Origin: Pseudomonas peli
GTDB taxonomy: Bacteria; Pseudomonadota; Gammaproteobacteria; Pseudomonadales; Pseudomonadaceae
DNA: 64,000 bases
Reading direction: 5' to 3'
Assembly (NCBI RefSeq): GCF_900099645.1
Contig: NZ_FMTL01000002.1
Span: forward strand, 1,056,334 to 1,120,333
The notes below the pieces were generated by a model. It was not told the origin of the DNA. It made no database searches and saw only the letters and a program-made list of their open reading frames with translations. Both the position numbers and the translations under genes were made by a program. This document shows positions 1 through 7,657 of this stretch, piece after piece. The stretch's first letter is position 1, and each line of letters opens with the position of its first letter.

Positions 1-396
1 CGTGAAATGTGCAGGATCAGAGAAGGCAAGGCTTGATGCCACTTCAGTTGCAGACATATTCTCAAGCATCAATTCATCTATGGCTCTTTGGTAAAGAGCT
101 TGATCTCGGACTTTCTTAAAGTTTGTCCCATCGGCTTCAAGCCTCCGTAATAGTGTCCGGGTAGAGACATTTAAGAGCTTGGCTACATTAATCATGTGCC
201 TATAAGAAAGAGGATCATTATAGATGATTTTTTCGACGCGAGCGCTTAATTTTTGCTTGCTATTCGAGTTCCGCTGTGGGCCCTCAGTCGCAAGGGCTGG
301 CCCCTTGGTCTTGGAATAAAAGGCGTCGGTCACTACGGCAGTTGTATGGCTATTAATAGCCGAATTAATGAGTCGTGTGCTGATTTCACTACACAT
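1..396 (-). CDS. AraC-family HTH regulator, C-terminal part, runs off window; sensor domain missing
   Basis: The minus-strand frame encodes a typical AraC C-terminal DNA-binding region: a helix-turn-helix (VAKLLNVSTRTLLRR) followed by the second-helix hallmark SSLAFSDPAHFT, which reaches the window edge, so the stop lies outside. The only usable ATG (394-396) has no Shine-Dalgarno sequence, and in-frame stops occur at 436-438 and 484-486. Only about 65 residues without recognisable fold precede the HTH, whereas relatives of this subtype usually carry a sensor domain of about 200 residues there (family knowledge). It lies 105 bp downstream of the DUF1329 gene on the same strand. It could be a truncated relic of that operon's regulator or a short HTH-only protein; I favour a 5'-truncated gene. 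Confidence 0.6.
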   Translation of the reverse strand, partial: MCSEISTRLINSAINSHTTAVVTDAFYSKTKGPALATEGPQRNSNSKQKLSARVEKIIYNDPLSYRHMINVAKLLNVSTRTLLRRLEADGTNFKKVRDQALYQRAIDELMLENMSATEVASSLAFSDPAHFT

Positions 397-500
397 GGTA
401 TGGCGTGGGGTTGTTTGGCGTTCAGCTCTGTGGCATCAGGCGCACGACATATCCAATGCGTGGTTAGATCTGCGTGCGCCTGACTATTCAAGTAAAACTG

Positions 501-1826
501 TTACTGAACCCCCATTCTCCTCAAATTACCTGGCGTCCAAAACTTCTCATCTGGAATCGCTGCACTGAAGTCTCTAGGAATTTTTTCCTGATTTTTAAGT
601 CCCAGTGCCGTGTAGGTTCTATTGGTCAAATCGTGGTAGACAGTCAGCTGCGGAGAAATGGTCGGCACCTCATAAGAAATAAGGGTGTGAGCAATGTTCA
701 CTCGCCACAACTCGCCACGACCATCATAGTTTTCGCTCATTACGACAGCCCAGCTGTCCTCGTCAATGTAAAACCTACGCTTACTGTAGATGTGACGTTG
801 CCCTTGCTTGAGATTTGCCTCCAATACCCATACTCGATGCTTTTCCCAGCGAGCATGTTCCGGGTTGATATGCCCAGGTTTAAGAATGTCTTCGTATTTC
901 AATGACTCGCTAGCAAGCTCATATGAGTTGTATGGAATGATCTTCACTGCCTTACCAACGATTTTCCAATCGTATCTGTCTGGCGCACCGTTAAGCATGT
1001 CAGCTTCATCGCTGAAGTAACCGTCCTGCGGTGTGTCATATGCCAGGGTAGGTGCGCGACGAACACGACGTTGGCCTGCAAAGTAGGCCCATGCACGACG
1101 TGGTTCTTTAACCTGATCGACAGTCTCATGCACGAGCAGAATTTCACCTGCTGATCGTGACGGGGGCAGCATTTTGTTAACAAAATAGATTAGAACGTTA
1201 TCCAAATCCGCTGGATTATTCTTGTTGTAATAGTTAACAAGAACCTTGTTCTGCTCCCGCAAGAGGGAAAACTTTCCAGACACATCAACGATAGCAGTGC
1301 CAGAGGTGTCCTCGTAGTAGACCCCTTGCCAGCGTGCGATGTGGTTCCAGAAAAGCTCTATACCAGACTTTGGAATTGGGAAAGGAATGCCACCAATTGC
1401 ACCCTCAATTCCGTTACCATCTTTTACCAGTTTTGCACGAGTGGTATTTAGCTTGGTGTTCTGGTACACCTCTTCAGGCGCCGACATAGTCCTGTGTGTT
1501 GGGTACAGGTTTATGCTGTAAGTGCCATAAGATTTGTAAAGTGCTTTGACACCTTCCGAGAGGTATTGCTCATAGCTAGCCATGTTGGCGCGATCAATGA
1601 CAGCAATGGGTTTCTCATCACTGAACGGATTGGTATGAAACTTTCCACCGCTTTGATTAATTGGCTTCTTCTCCAAACCACCAGTCCACTCAGGAATACC
1701 TTCTGCTGGATCTGCGGCTCTCTCAGCGCCAAATGGGGTGAGTTCAGGAGAGTTCAGTTCTGCTGCTGCAATTGCACTTGATAGTGAGATTAATGTTGCT
1801 ACAGCTGAGATTTTTATAATTTTCAC
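501..1826 (-). CDS. DUF1329 family exported protein
   Basis: Predicted protein of 441 aa with a cleavable signal peptide (VKIIKISAVATLISLSSA, then AAAE). The mature part matches the DUF1329 family (PF07044, LolA-like fold): an N-terminal LTPFGAERA segment, an EGIPEWTGGL motif, and C-terminal motifs such as WVLEANLK, YIDEDSW and YDGRGELWR. I chose the GTG at 1824-1826 because AAGG lies 8 bases upstream and the signal peptide then starts cleanly; longer frames would overlap the preceding gene. It sits 10 bp after the DUF1302 gene. DUF1302 and DUF1329 genes are habitual partners in Pseudomonas and are thought to serve hydrophobic substrates at the outer membrane, but their molecular role is not established. 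Confidence 0.85.
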   Translation of the reverse strand: MKIIKISAVATLISLSSAIAAAELNSPELTPFGAERAADPAEGIPEWTGGLEKKPINQSGGKFHTNPFSDEKPIAVIDRANMASYEQYLSEGVKALYKSYGTYSINLYPTHRTMSAPEEVYQNTKLNTTRAKLVKDGNGIEGAIGGIPFPIPKSGIELFWNHIARWQGVYYEDTSGTAIVDVSGKFSLLREQNKVLVNYYNKNNPADLDNVLIYFVNKMLPPSRSAGEILLVHETVDQVKEPRRAWAYFAGQRRVRRAPTLAYDTPQDGYFSDEADMLNGAPDRYDWKIVGKAVKIIPYNSYELASESLKYEDILKPGHINPEHARWEKHRVWVLEANLKQGQRHIYSKRRFYIDEDSWAVVMSENYDGRGELWRVNIAHTLISYEVPTISPQLTVYHDLTNRTYTALGLKNQEKIPRDFSAAIPDEKFWTPGNLRRMGVQ

Positions 1827-1836
1827 AGCATTTACC

Positions 1837-3618
1837 TTAGAAATTATATGTCGCATTGAAAACAAGGTGGTCACGGTCTTGCATTGGGTTGAGTTCTTTC
1901 GCTCCCCAATAGTTCACGTAACTGACCTTGGTCTGGAATGTTTCGCTAAGGTCTAAGCCGAATTCGACGGTGACAGACTTTCGGTCTTCTACGAAGTTTT
2001 TCGTAACAACTGGCGAATAGCCTCTGATGTCCTGTCGAAAGGTGAGGCCTGGCTTCAAATCAATGCCTGGAAAGATGTCTTCAACTTTTCCTGCCAGATT
2101 GATTGTGTGGCCGTAGGCAGTTTTTGTCAGATAGTTAAAGCTTTCATCATCGACCAAGCCTCCAGGTATATAGTTACCGAACAGTTCATACACAATGGTA
2201 AGATCGTCAAGTCCATATGTCGGGCCGACGTTGTGTAGAACAGAGGCGGACATGGTGTAGAACTCATTGCGACGATAAAGCTCAACACTGCCATTCTGGG
2301 TGATATCGCCAAAACTCCCCAGATTGATACTGCCACCGCTTGCGCCACCCGACAGCGCACCAATAGCGAGATCCTCCAGTTCGCCAGACATTGAGCTTTC
2401 AATGGCCGCGTTTGGTCGGTAGGTAATTTCGCCCGCGATATTGGTGTCACCAACATTACCCGAGACTGTTAGTCCGTAGAGATGAATATTCTCAGGGTAA
2501 ATCAGGTCATAAGTAGTGGTATCCAGATACTCAAGTCCATCCACCAGCGCAAAATCTTCTGGTGCTGCCGCCAGAGCGCAAAGGGTACTGAACTTGCTGC
2601 CACCGCCTACACTACAGGCTGCGCTTTGGCCGCCATTTGCGCGTAGGAATGGGTTGCGACTGTTGTAATTGATGTAGAAGAGCGACACCTCGGTATCGTT
2701 GAGCTCTTCGCTTAGGTAGCGTAGCGCGAGGCCAAATTGACCGTTGTCTGAGCCTTCGTCATTGCGCCCCCGCCTGATGCCGCTGACAACGCCATCAACT
2801 CCATTTACACCAGGGACAAGAAACTCTGGAATCCCCATGAGTGCGAGATCTGGCCTCAGATCGATGATTGCGCCATTGGAGCCTGGGCCGAAGATGTCTT
2901 CATCGCTGTAAAAGCTGCCATTGGGTATGGCCTGATTGCCTTTCCATTCGAGCGCCGTGAAACCTTCAACGGACAGGGTTTCAGTAAGGCCGAACTGAGC
3001 GTAGGCCATGTTGACGGGCAACAGTGCTTCTTTGAACTTTGCGTTTGGAGTCGCTAGCTTCGATACGTTGTAAGGGTTCACAACGTTCAGGCTGTCTCCG
3101 TAATAAATACTTTCACCCCAACTGACAACTTGGCGTCCCAGTCGGAAGGATGCCGGAACACCACTAATTTCCATGTTGTGAAAAATGTAGGCGTCCAGAA
3201 GCTCCGCTCTTTTGCCGACCTCATTTTGAAGCGAGGAGGGGTAGTGCCCATTGCCGGTGTGATTACGTTTATCAAAATCCTCGTTGTCAGGATTTTTGTT
3301 CATGATTTCATAGTCATACCAGGCGCTTCCACGTATTAAGGCGCCGGTATCCTCTGCTTGAATCAGCAGGTCAGCAGTGATTTTCATTTCTTTGGAGAAC
3401 CAGCCTTTATCATAGAGGCCGGTGCCGTCATCACTATTAATGTTGGGATCGCTTTGGTTTGCAGGGCTTTTGTCATAGTCATTAATCCTATAACCAGCGC
3501 TTGCTTCTACGGTGCCATTCAATGTGGCTGAAACCTCGTCGCCGCTATAAATATCCACCGCAGCGGCTTTTGAGGAACATGCAATTATGGCTAATGATAG
3601 TATTGTTGTTTTTTTCAT
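1837..3618 (-). CDS. DUF1302 family outer-membrane beta-barrel protein
   Basis: Predicted 593 aa with a short signal peptide (MKKTTILSLAIIACSSKAAA) and an alternating-polarity sequence rich in Tyr, Asn, Asp and Gly that ends in an aromatic residue (ATYNF), as outer-membrane barrels do. The family hallmarks are visible, including LGRQVVSWGES followed by DSLNVVNPYNVS. This fits DUF1302 (PF06980). The start is five bases after the stop of the FAD oxidoreductase, and its GGAA ribosome-binding site overlaps that gene's end, so the two should be translationally linked. With DUF1329 it probably forms an envelope module that handles a hydrophobic compound; that role is inference. Confidence 0.88.
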   Translation of the reverse strand: MKKTTILSLAIIACSSKAAAVDIYSGDEVSATLNGTVEASAGYRINDYDKSPANQSDPNINSDDGTGLYDKGWFSKEMKITADLLIQAEDTGALIRGSAWYDYEIMNKNPDNEDFDKRNHTGNGHYPSSLQNEVGKRAELLDAYIFHNMEISGVPASFRLGRQVVSWGESIYYGDSLNVVNPYNVSKLATPNAKFKEALLPVNMAYAQFGLTETLSVEGFTALEWKGNQAIPNGSFYSDEDIFGPGSNGAIIDLRPDLALMGIPEFLVPGVNGVDGVVSGIRRGRNDEGSDNGQFGLALRYLSEELNDTEVSLFYINYNSRNPFLRANGGQSAACSVGGGSKFSTLCALAAAPEDFALVDGLEYLDTTTYDLIYPENIHLYGLTVSGNVGDTNIAGEITYRPNAAIESSMSGELEDLAIGALSGGASGGSINLGSFGDITQNGSVELYRRNEFYTMSASVLHNVGPTYGLDDLTIVYELFGNYIPGGLVDDESFNYLTKTAYGHTINLAGKVEDIFPGIDLKPGLTFRQDIRGYSPVVTKNFVEDRKSVTVEFGLDLSETFQTKVSYVNYWGAKELNPMQDRDHLVFNATYNF

Positions 3619-3623
3619 TTTTA

Positions 3624-4991
3624 CTATTTCCAGAGGCTTCGTTCTTGCCAGGCATCTTCTGCCTTAAGCACGTTTTTAACGGTCGCGATACCAATCTGCT
3701 TGAGTGGCTGAACTGGCCAGCGGAATGGTTTTCTGTTTACGAACCAAGCATTTGTTCGTTTGCTTTCAATCCCCAGTGCCAATTCAGCCAAGGTTTTGCC
3801 ACTATATTGGGTGAAAGAAACGCCATGGCCTGTACAACCGCATAGGTAGAGTGTTCTTTCGTCCTTGTAAAAGCCGAGGTTCGGCGTCATATCCAGAGTG
3901 ACGGAGACTGGCCCACCCCAGCGATAATCAATGCGTGTATTTTTCAGCTGCGGGAACATCGTTTTCAGGTGATATTCGAGTGTTCTCCAGTACGACTCAT
4001 TGCTGTCGTAGTTCATATTGTTGCCAATAGAAGTTTCTACGTTAGCGCCGCCAAAGGTAATGCGGCCATCAGCTGTCGGCCTGAAGTAGTGCACCATGTT
4101 GCGATTGGTTTCAATGCCGTAACGTCCCTGCCAGCCAATGCTGTCCCACATGGATTGGCTCAGTGGTTCAGTCACAATCTGATAAGTCCAGATCGGCGTT
4201 TGATTCCTGTTGAATGCTCCCATTTCTGGAATCAAGTGACCGTAGGCATTTGTGGCAAGGACAACTTTTTCTGCTTTAACGGAGCCTTGACTGGTCTTAA
4301 CGACAACGCCAGTATTCGGATACTCGACTGAGTTAATAATGGTGTTTTCGTAAATCTTTACGCCCAAATTCTCGCAGAGCTTTTTCCACTCTCTGACCTG
4401 TTTTGCGGGGTTAAGAATTCCACACCGTTTTTCATAGAAGCCGACTTTGAATACTGGGCTTTTCAGCTCTTCTTGCAGCTTTCCAGAGTCCCACCACTCA
4501 AACGATTTCTCAAAGCCCAATTTGCAATACAGCTCATATTGCTTTTTTAGGCGCTCACTATGTTTTTTGGTAAGCGATACGCGCGCAAACCCATTATGTT
4601 CGTAGTTACTGTTGAAGCCTGAAAGCTCTACGAGCTCTTTGACGTAATCAACAGCGTCCTCCATGTATTGATGGGCTGCTGCTGCTTTCTCATTCCCATG
4701 CATGAGACTCGTCACTTCAGGCTCAAAACCGAAAAGTGTCATCGAAAAGCCGCCGTTTCTTCCGGAGGCGCCATAGCCGATGACGCTTCCCTCGATGACC
4801 ACTACGTCGATGCTTGGGTTGAATTTTTTGAGGTGTGCTGCGGTGGAAAGGCCTGTAAAGCCACCCCCAACAATCACGATGTCGGCATTGACGTGCCCAT
4901 TAAGTTTTTCGTTGGCTTCATAGGGCCCGTACGTGTTCAACCAGAACGATCTGGTTTCGGGCGCACCGAGCTCTGAGTAGTCGATAGTCAT
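3624..4991 (-). CDS. FAD-dependent amine/amino-acid oxidoreductase (DAO superfamily, PuuB-like)
   Basis: Predicted 455 aa from ATG 4991 (AGGA 8 bases upstream; an in-frame TTG at 4997 is less likely). A dinucleotide-binding GGGFTGLSTAAHL follows IVIV at residues 38-50, then the VIGYGASGRNGGF FAD signature of the DAO superfamily, and a C-terminal GCTGHGVSFTQYSGK flavin-binding segment. The overall layout resembles gamma-glutamylputrescine oxidoreductase and related enzymes that oxidise a secondary amine to an aldehyde plus amine (family knowledge); the actual substrate cannot be read from sequence. It is the first gene of the operon with the DUF1302 and DUF1329 genes. Two GAACGCGTTC palindromes lie immediately upstream of the ribosome-binding site, suggesting a repressor. 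Confidence 0.85.
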   Translation of the reverse strand: MTIDYSELGAPETRSFWLNTYGPYEANEKLNGHVNADIVIVGGGFTGLSTAAHLKKFNPSIDVVVIEGSVIGYGASGRNGGFSMTLFGFEPEVTSLMHGNEKAAAAHQYMEDAVDYVKELVELSGFNSNYEHNGFARVSLTKKHSERLKKQYELYCKLGFEKSFEWWDSGKLQEELKSPVFKVGFYEKRCGILNPAKQVREWKKLCENLGVKIYENTIINSVEYPNTGVVVKTSQGSVKAEKVVLATNAYGHLIPEMGAFNRNQTPIWTYQIVTEPLSQSMWDSIGWQGRYGIETNRNMVHYFRPTADGRITFGGANVETSIGNNMNYDSNESYWRTLEYHLKTMFPQLKNTRIDYRWGGPVSVTLDMTPNLGFYKDERTLYLCGCTGHGVSFTQYSGKTLAELALGIESKRTNAWFVNRKPFRWPVQPLKQIGIATVKNVLKAEDAWQERSLWK

Positions 4992-5006
4992 TCTCAATAT
5001 CCTAGC

Positions 5007-5036
5007 TGAACGCGTTCACATAGCGGAACGCGTTCA
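5007..5036. promoter_or_regulatory. Tandem GAACGCGTTC palindromic operator pair
   Basis: TGAACGCGTTCA at 5007-5018 and GGAACGCGTTCA at 5025-5036 are perfect 12-bp and 10-bp palindromes whose centres are 18 bp apart. They sit just upstream of the ribosome-binding site of the FAD oxidoreductase gene. The first site plus its flank shares 17 identical bases with a third copy at 13726-13742. The geometry suggests a dimeric regulator of the TetR type; the protein is not identified. Confidence 0.7.
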
Positions 5037-5460
5037 TTTAAATCCTGAGAGGTGTCTCTGTCAACCCTTTGTCATGATTTTCTGAACGTGTTTGCTTAAG
5101 CTGTTCGACAAGCTATTGTGTGGGGACTCAGCGCGACGATTAGCTGTTCTGAGGAGGTAGGGGCGTTCCTGGCGCTGTTCACTTGAGAGGTGTTAAGCCA
5201 GTCGCATTGACGTCTGGGCCTTAAGCCATGAGGTTGATGCTGTCCGGTTGATCCAGACAGGGACTCTTGTGAAACACTCACTGCGTGTTGCCCTGGGCTC
5301 TCCACTCAATAGTCATTATGTTGCTCTGATGGCATGGCCTGCGGGCACGGGAAGCGTAAAGACTGTCGCTGAAAGAAGGCGGCCTCGGAGCGCAGGTGTG
5401 ACAAATGGTGGTGCCTACTGGTATTCGTGAGGCTCACTAAGCGTAATTGAGGTCGAATTT
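5037..5460. other. Intergenic stretch without recognised gene
   Basis: Between the operator pair and the next plus-strand gene I see no convincing coding frame. Short open frames here (for example 5248-5430) lack ribosome-binding sites and family motifs. The stretch should contain promoters for the divergent neighbours, but no clear sigma-70 element stood out. Confidence 0.4.
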
Positions 5461-5763
5461 ATGAGCAGAATCAGGTGGTTTTCAGTCCCCAATCCTGAGC
5501 ACAAACGCTTTCCTGAGTGGCGGCGTTCCTTTGGTATCGATGATCAAGGAGAGGTCTATGTGCCGGCTGCGATGGCGGGTGATGAGAATGAGTTGAATGT
5601 GATGCTCTGTGCCGCAGATGATCGTCAGATCACCGCCGTTCACCTTGAGCACCATTTTGTGCCGAGTGCATGGCTTAAGCGGGAGTTCCCTAAGCACTTC
5701 GAGCTGATTGAGATCATTGAGGCGCGGGCTGGATTGACCGTTTCGGACGGATTGGTAATTTAA
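5461..5763 (+). CDS. Small hypothetical protein
   Basis: A 100-aa frame starts at ATG 5461 with GAGG about nine bases upstream. The protein is soluble, acidic to neutral, with no signal or membrane segment and no motif I recognise. It begins MSRIRWFSVPNPEHKRFPEW and ends TVSDGLVI. It points the same way as the next gene and the Thoeris operon, so it may be part of the same defence island, but nothing in the sequence ties it functionally. Coding status rests on its length, its ribosome-binding site and its plausible protein composition. Confidence 0.5.
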   Translation: MSRIRWFSVPNPEHKRFPEWRRSFGIDDQGEVYVPAAMAGDENELNVMLCAADDRQITAVHLEHHFVPSAWLKREFPKHFELIEIIEARAGLTVSDGLVI

Positions 5764-5895
5764 CGTTTTGTCATGGATTGACTAAATGAATTGGACTCGC
5801 GTTATTTATTTTTTTGTGATTCTTAGATGCGCCTGGTCTGAATAATTCGTGCTTGCGTATCAAGCTATTTTTTACTGACTGATTGGTTTCGCATC

Positions 5896-6870
5896 ATGAG
5901 CACTTCTCCAGTCTTTGACGAAGAAGCCCTAAGCCGGCTCGCTGAACGTACGGAATATGAAGCCTGGCTTCTTGAGGAAGTGTATACACTTGTCGAGCAA
6001 GAGCTTTTTTTTAACTGGCCAGATGCCGTGGTTTATCCACTAGATACATCGCAGGCGCAGTACTATAGATATGGGCGCGGAAATATTATTTTAGGCGATT
6101 GGCGCCCCGGTTTCCTGAACGCAGAAGCTCCACTTGTGTTTGTCTCAACCTTCAAGCTACTCGATATGCTTATTGAGTGGATCCTGGAAGAGAATGGCAT
6201 GCCCAGCACGTTTCGGTTTCAGGAGAAACTGAAAAAGCTCAACGATTCACCGATTTTTCCGCAGTTCATCGAAACCCGTTCTTGGCTGAAAGAGCGTCTA
6301 ATCGGTCTGTATGGAAGCCTTGAGCCGCTTCGCGGCACGATCATTCATAACAAAAGCTTCAGTACGCAAGACGGTTCGCTCAGGGTTTCGAGTACGAAAA
6401 GAGGAGCTGCTGGCCCGGTCTCGGATATTAGTGCCGCTAAACTCAGGTCGCTCGCATTTACTATAGTGAGTGTTCTCAGATACCTACATGGCAATTGGCC
6501 TCTGGATGCGTTTCGGGAAAAGGTCTTGCGCTTCGAGTTGGACGGACTTTTATCGCTCCATGAACTGCCCCTCTTAGGCCAAAAGCGGCCATTCCATACG
6601 CGTGTAAGATTGTATCGAAGCGGCTCTGACCCGTTTAATTTCGATCCGGCAGAAATACTAGATGGTCTTGCTGAGAAAAATCCAGATCAGGATTGTTCAT
6701 TCGATGTGCGTATACTTTTGGTAGACGGAGGGCAGGTTGTTATAGCCTATTTTTTCCCTTGGTCGATCATTGCTCCATTGCGTGCTAACTGGCACCATGG
6801 GATTGATTCTCAGAAATATATTGTTGAGTTGCCAGATGACATCGACTCTACACATGTAGCTGTCGTATAA
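5896..6870 (+). CDS. Hypothetical protein with HEPN-like motif
   Basis: Predicted soluble protein of 324 aa. Residues about 80-152 look like a helical bundle and end in LRGTIIHN, giving an R146-x4-H151 pair of the kind that forms the active site of HEPN ribonucleases. The preceding helices (STFKLLDMLIEWILEEN, ETRSWLKERLIGLYGS) fit that fold. The rest, including a beta-rich C-terminus (CSFDVRILLVDGGQVVIAYFF), is not recognised. There is no clear Shine-Dalgarno sequence before ATG 5896. It lies 244 bp upstream of the Thoeris operon on the same strand. The HEPN assignment is inference from one motif and helix pattern; a non-nuclease HEPN domain or an unrelated fold remain possible. Confidence 0.65.
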   Translation: MSTSPVFDEEALSRLAERTEYEAWLLEEVYTLVEQELFFNWPDAVVYPLDTSQAQYYRYGRGNIILGDWRPGFLNAEAPLVFVSTFKLLDMLIEWILEENGMPSTFRFQEKLKKLNDSPIFPQFIETRSWLKERLIGLYGSLEPLRGTIIHNKSFSTQDGSLRVSSTKRGAAGPVSDISAAKLRSLAFTIVSVLRYLHGNWPLDAFREKVLRFELDGLLSLHELPLLGQKRPFHTRVRLYRSGSDPFNFDPAEILDGLAEKNPDQDCSFDVRILLVDGGQVVIAYFFPWSIIAPLRANWHHGIDSQKYIVELPDDIDSTHVAVV

Positions 6871-6874
6871 ATTT

Positions 6875-6893
6875 AACCTACATACTGTAGGTT
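6875..6893. repeat. Perfect 8-bp inverted repeat after the HEPN-like gene
   Basis: AACCTACA, a TAC loop and TGTAGGTT form a perfect inverted repeat four bases after the stop codon of the preceding gene. No T tract follows directly, so it is either a weak terminator or an operator for the downstream Thoeris operon. Confidence 0.45.
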
Positions 6894-7114
6894 GCAGGAA
6901 AATTTTACTTGATATGTTTTTCTTTGCGAGCGTTTAAATCCAACTACAGTCGTTCGGTAACAATGGTCAGGTGCGACACAGGTTGGTTTCACAAAAAAAT
7001 TTTAACTATGAGCAAGGCCGATTAACTTTTTGGACTCGCTCGTAATACCCTGGTGGCCTTGAGAATTTTTTTGACCCGCAGGGTTGTTCTACTTCCCCAA
7101 TAAGGAGTTATGCA

Positions 7115-7618
7115 ATGGCAAGGAATGTTTTCTTTAGTTTTCACTTCAATAATGATTTTTGGCGCACTCAGCAAGTTCGAAACATCGGCGCACTCGATGG
7201 CCAAAAACTCTATACCGCTAACGAGTGGGAAGAAGTCAAGAAAAAGGGGGAAGCTGCCATTGAAAAGTGGATTGATGACAGCTTGGTGGGGAAGTCCTGT
7301 GTTGTCGTACTGGTGGGCTCAGAGACCGCGAGCCGCCCATGGGTCGTTACCGAAATCATCAAGGGCTGGAACGCCGGCAAGGGCGTTGTGGCCATTCGCA
7401 TCAACAAGCTTCTCGACACCAATGGACAATCTTCGGCGCCAGGTGCGAATCCTTTCGATAAAGTCATACTGAAGAGCACTTCGTTGTGCCTTTCGAACTA
7501 CGCCAAGCTGATTACTCCAGTTGGCGCCGACAGCAAGGCTGTCTATGCCTCTATCCAAACAAACATTGAGCAATGGATCGAGGATGCGATTGCTATAAGG
7601 AAGAACTTCAAATCCTGA
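7115..7618 (+). CDS. thsB: Thoeris ThsB, TIR-like (DUF1863-type) sensor
   Basis: Predicted 167 aa. It begins ARNVFFSFHFNNDFWR, the hallmark opening of the ThsB TIR-like family (PF08937), and continues with CVVVLVGSETASRPWVVTEI, where Glu80 sits at the position of the TIR catalytic glutamate, and a Gx-NPFDKV segment. In type I Thoeris, ThsB senses phage and makes a cyclic ADP-ribose isomer from NAD+ that activates ThsA (family knowledge). ATG 7115 is preceded by AAGGAG at the right distance; an overlapping frame starting at 7110 is a shadow. It is the first gene of a three-gene operon, 39 bp ahead of thsA. Confidence 0.88.
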   Translation: MARNVFFSFHFNNDFWRTQQVRNIGALDGQKLYTANEWEEVKKKGEAAIEKWIDDSLVGKSCVVVLVGSETASRPWVVTEIIKGWNAGKGVVAIRINKLLDTNGQSSAPGANPFDKVILKSTSLCLSNYAKLITPVGADSKAVYASIQTNIEQWIEDAIAIRKNFKS

Positions 7619-7657
7619 GTTCTCGGTGAGTTTCCGTGTATTCGATGAGTTCTGACC

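Noticed and set aside
3087..3339. Short ORFs on both strands inside the DUF1302 gene
   Set aside because: They are contained in a well-supported gene and show no ribosome-binding sites or family features.
5007..5036. GAACGCGTTC as a LexA (SOS) box
   Set aside because: GAAC-N4-GTTC resembles the Gram-positive LexA box, but Pseudomonas LexA recognises a CTGT-N8-ACAG type site. The neighbouring genes are also not SOS genes.
5248..5430. Plus-strand 60-aa ORF upstream of the small hypothetical gene
   Set aside because: No ribosome-binding site, no motif, and composition not distinguishable from random translation.
7110..7472. Alternative plus-strand ORF overlapping thsB
   Set aside because: It lies in another frame, has Ser/Arg/Pro-rich shadow composition, and the ribosome-binding site is correctly spaced for the ATG at 7115 that gives the conserved TIR-like protein.
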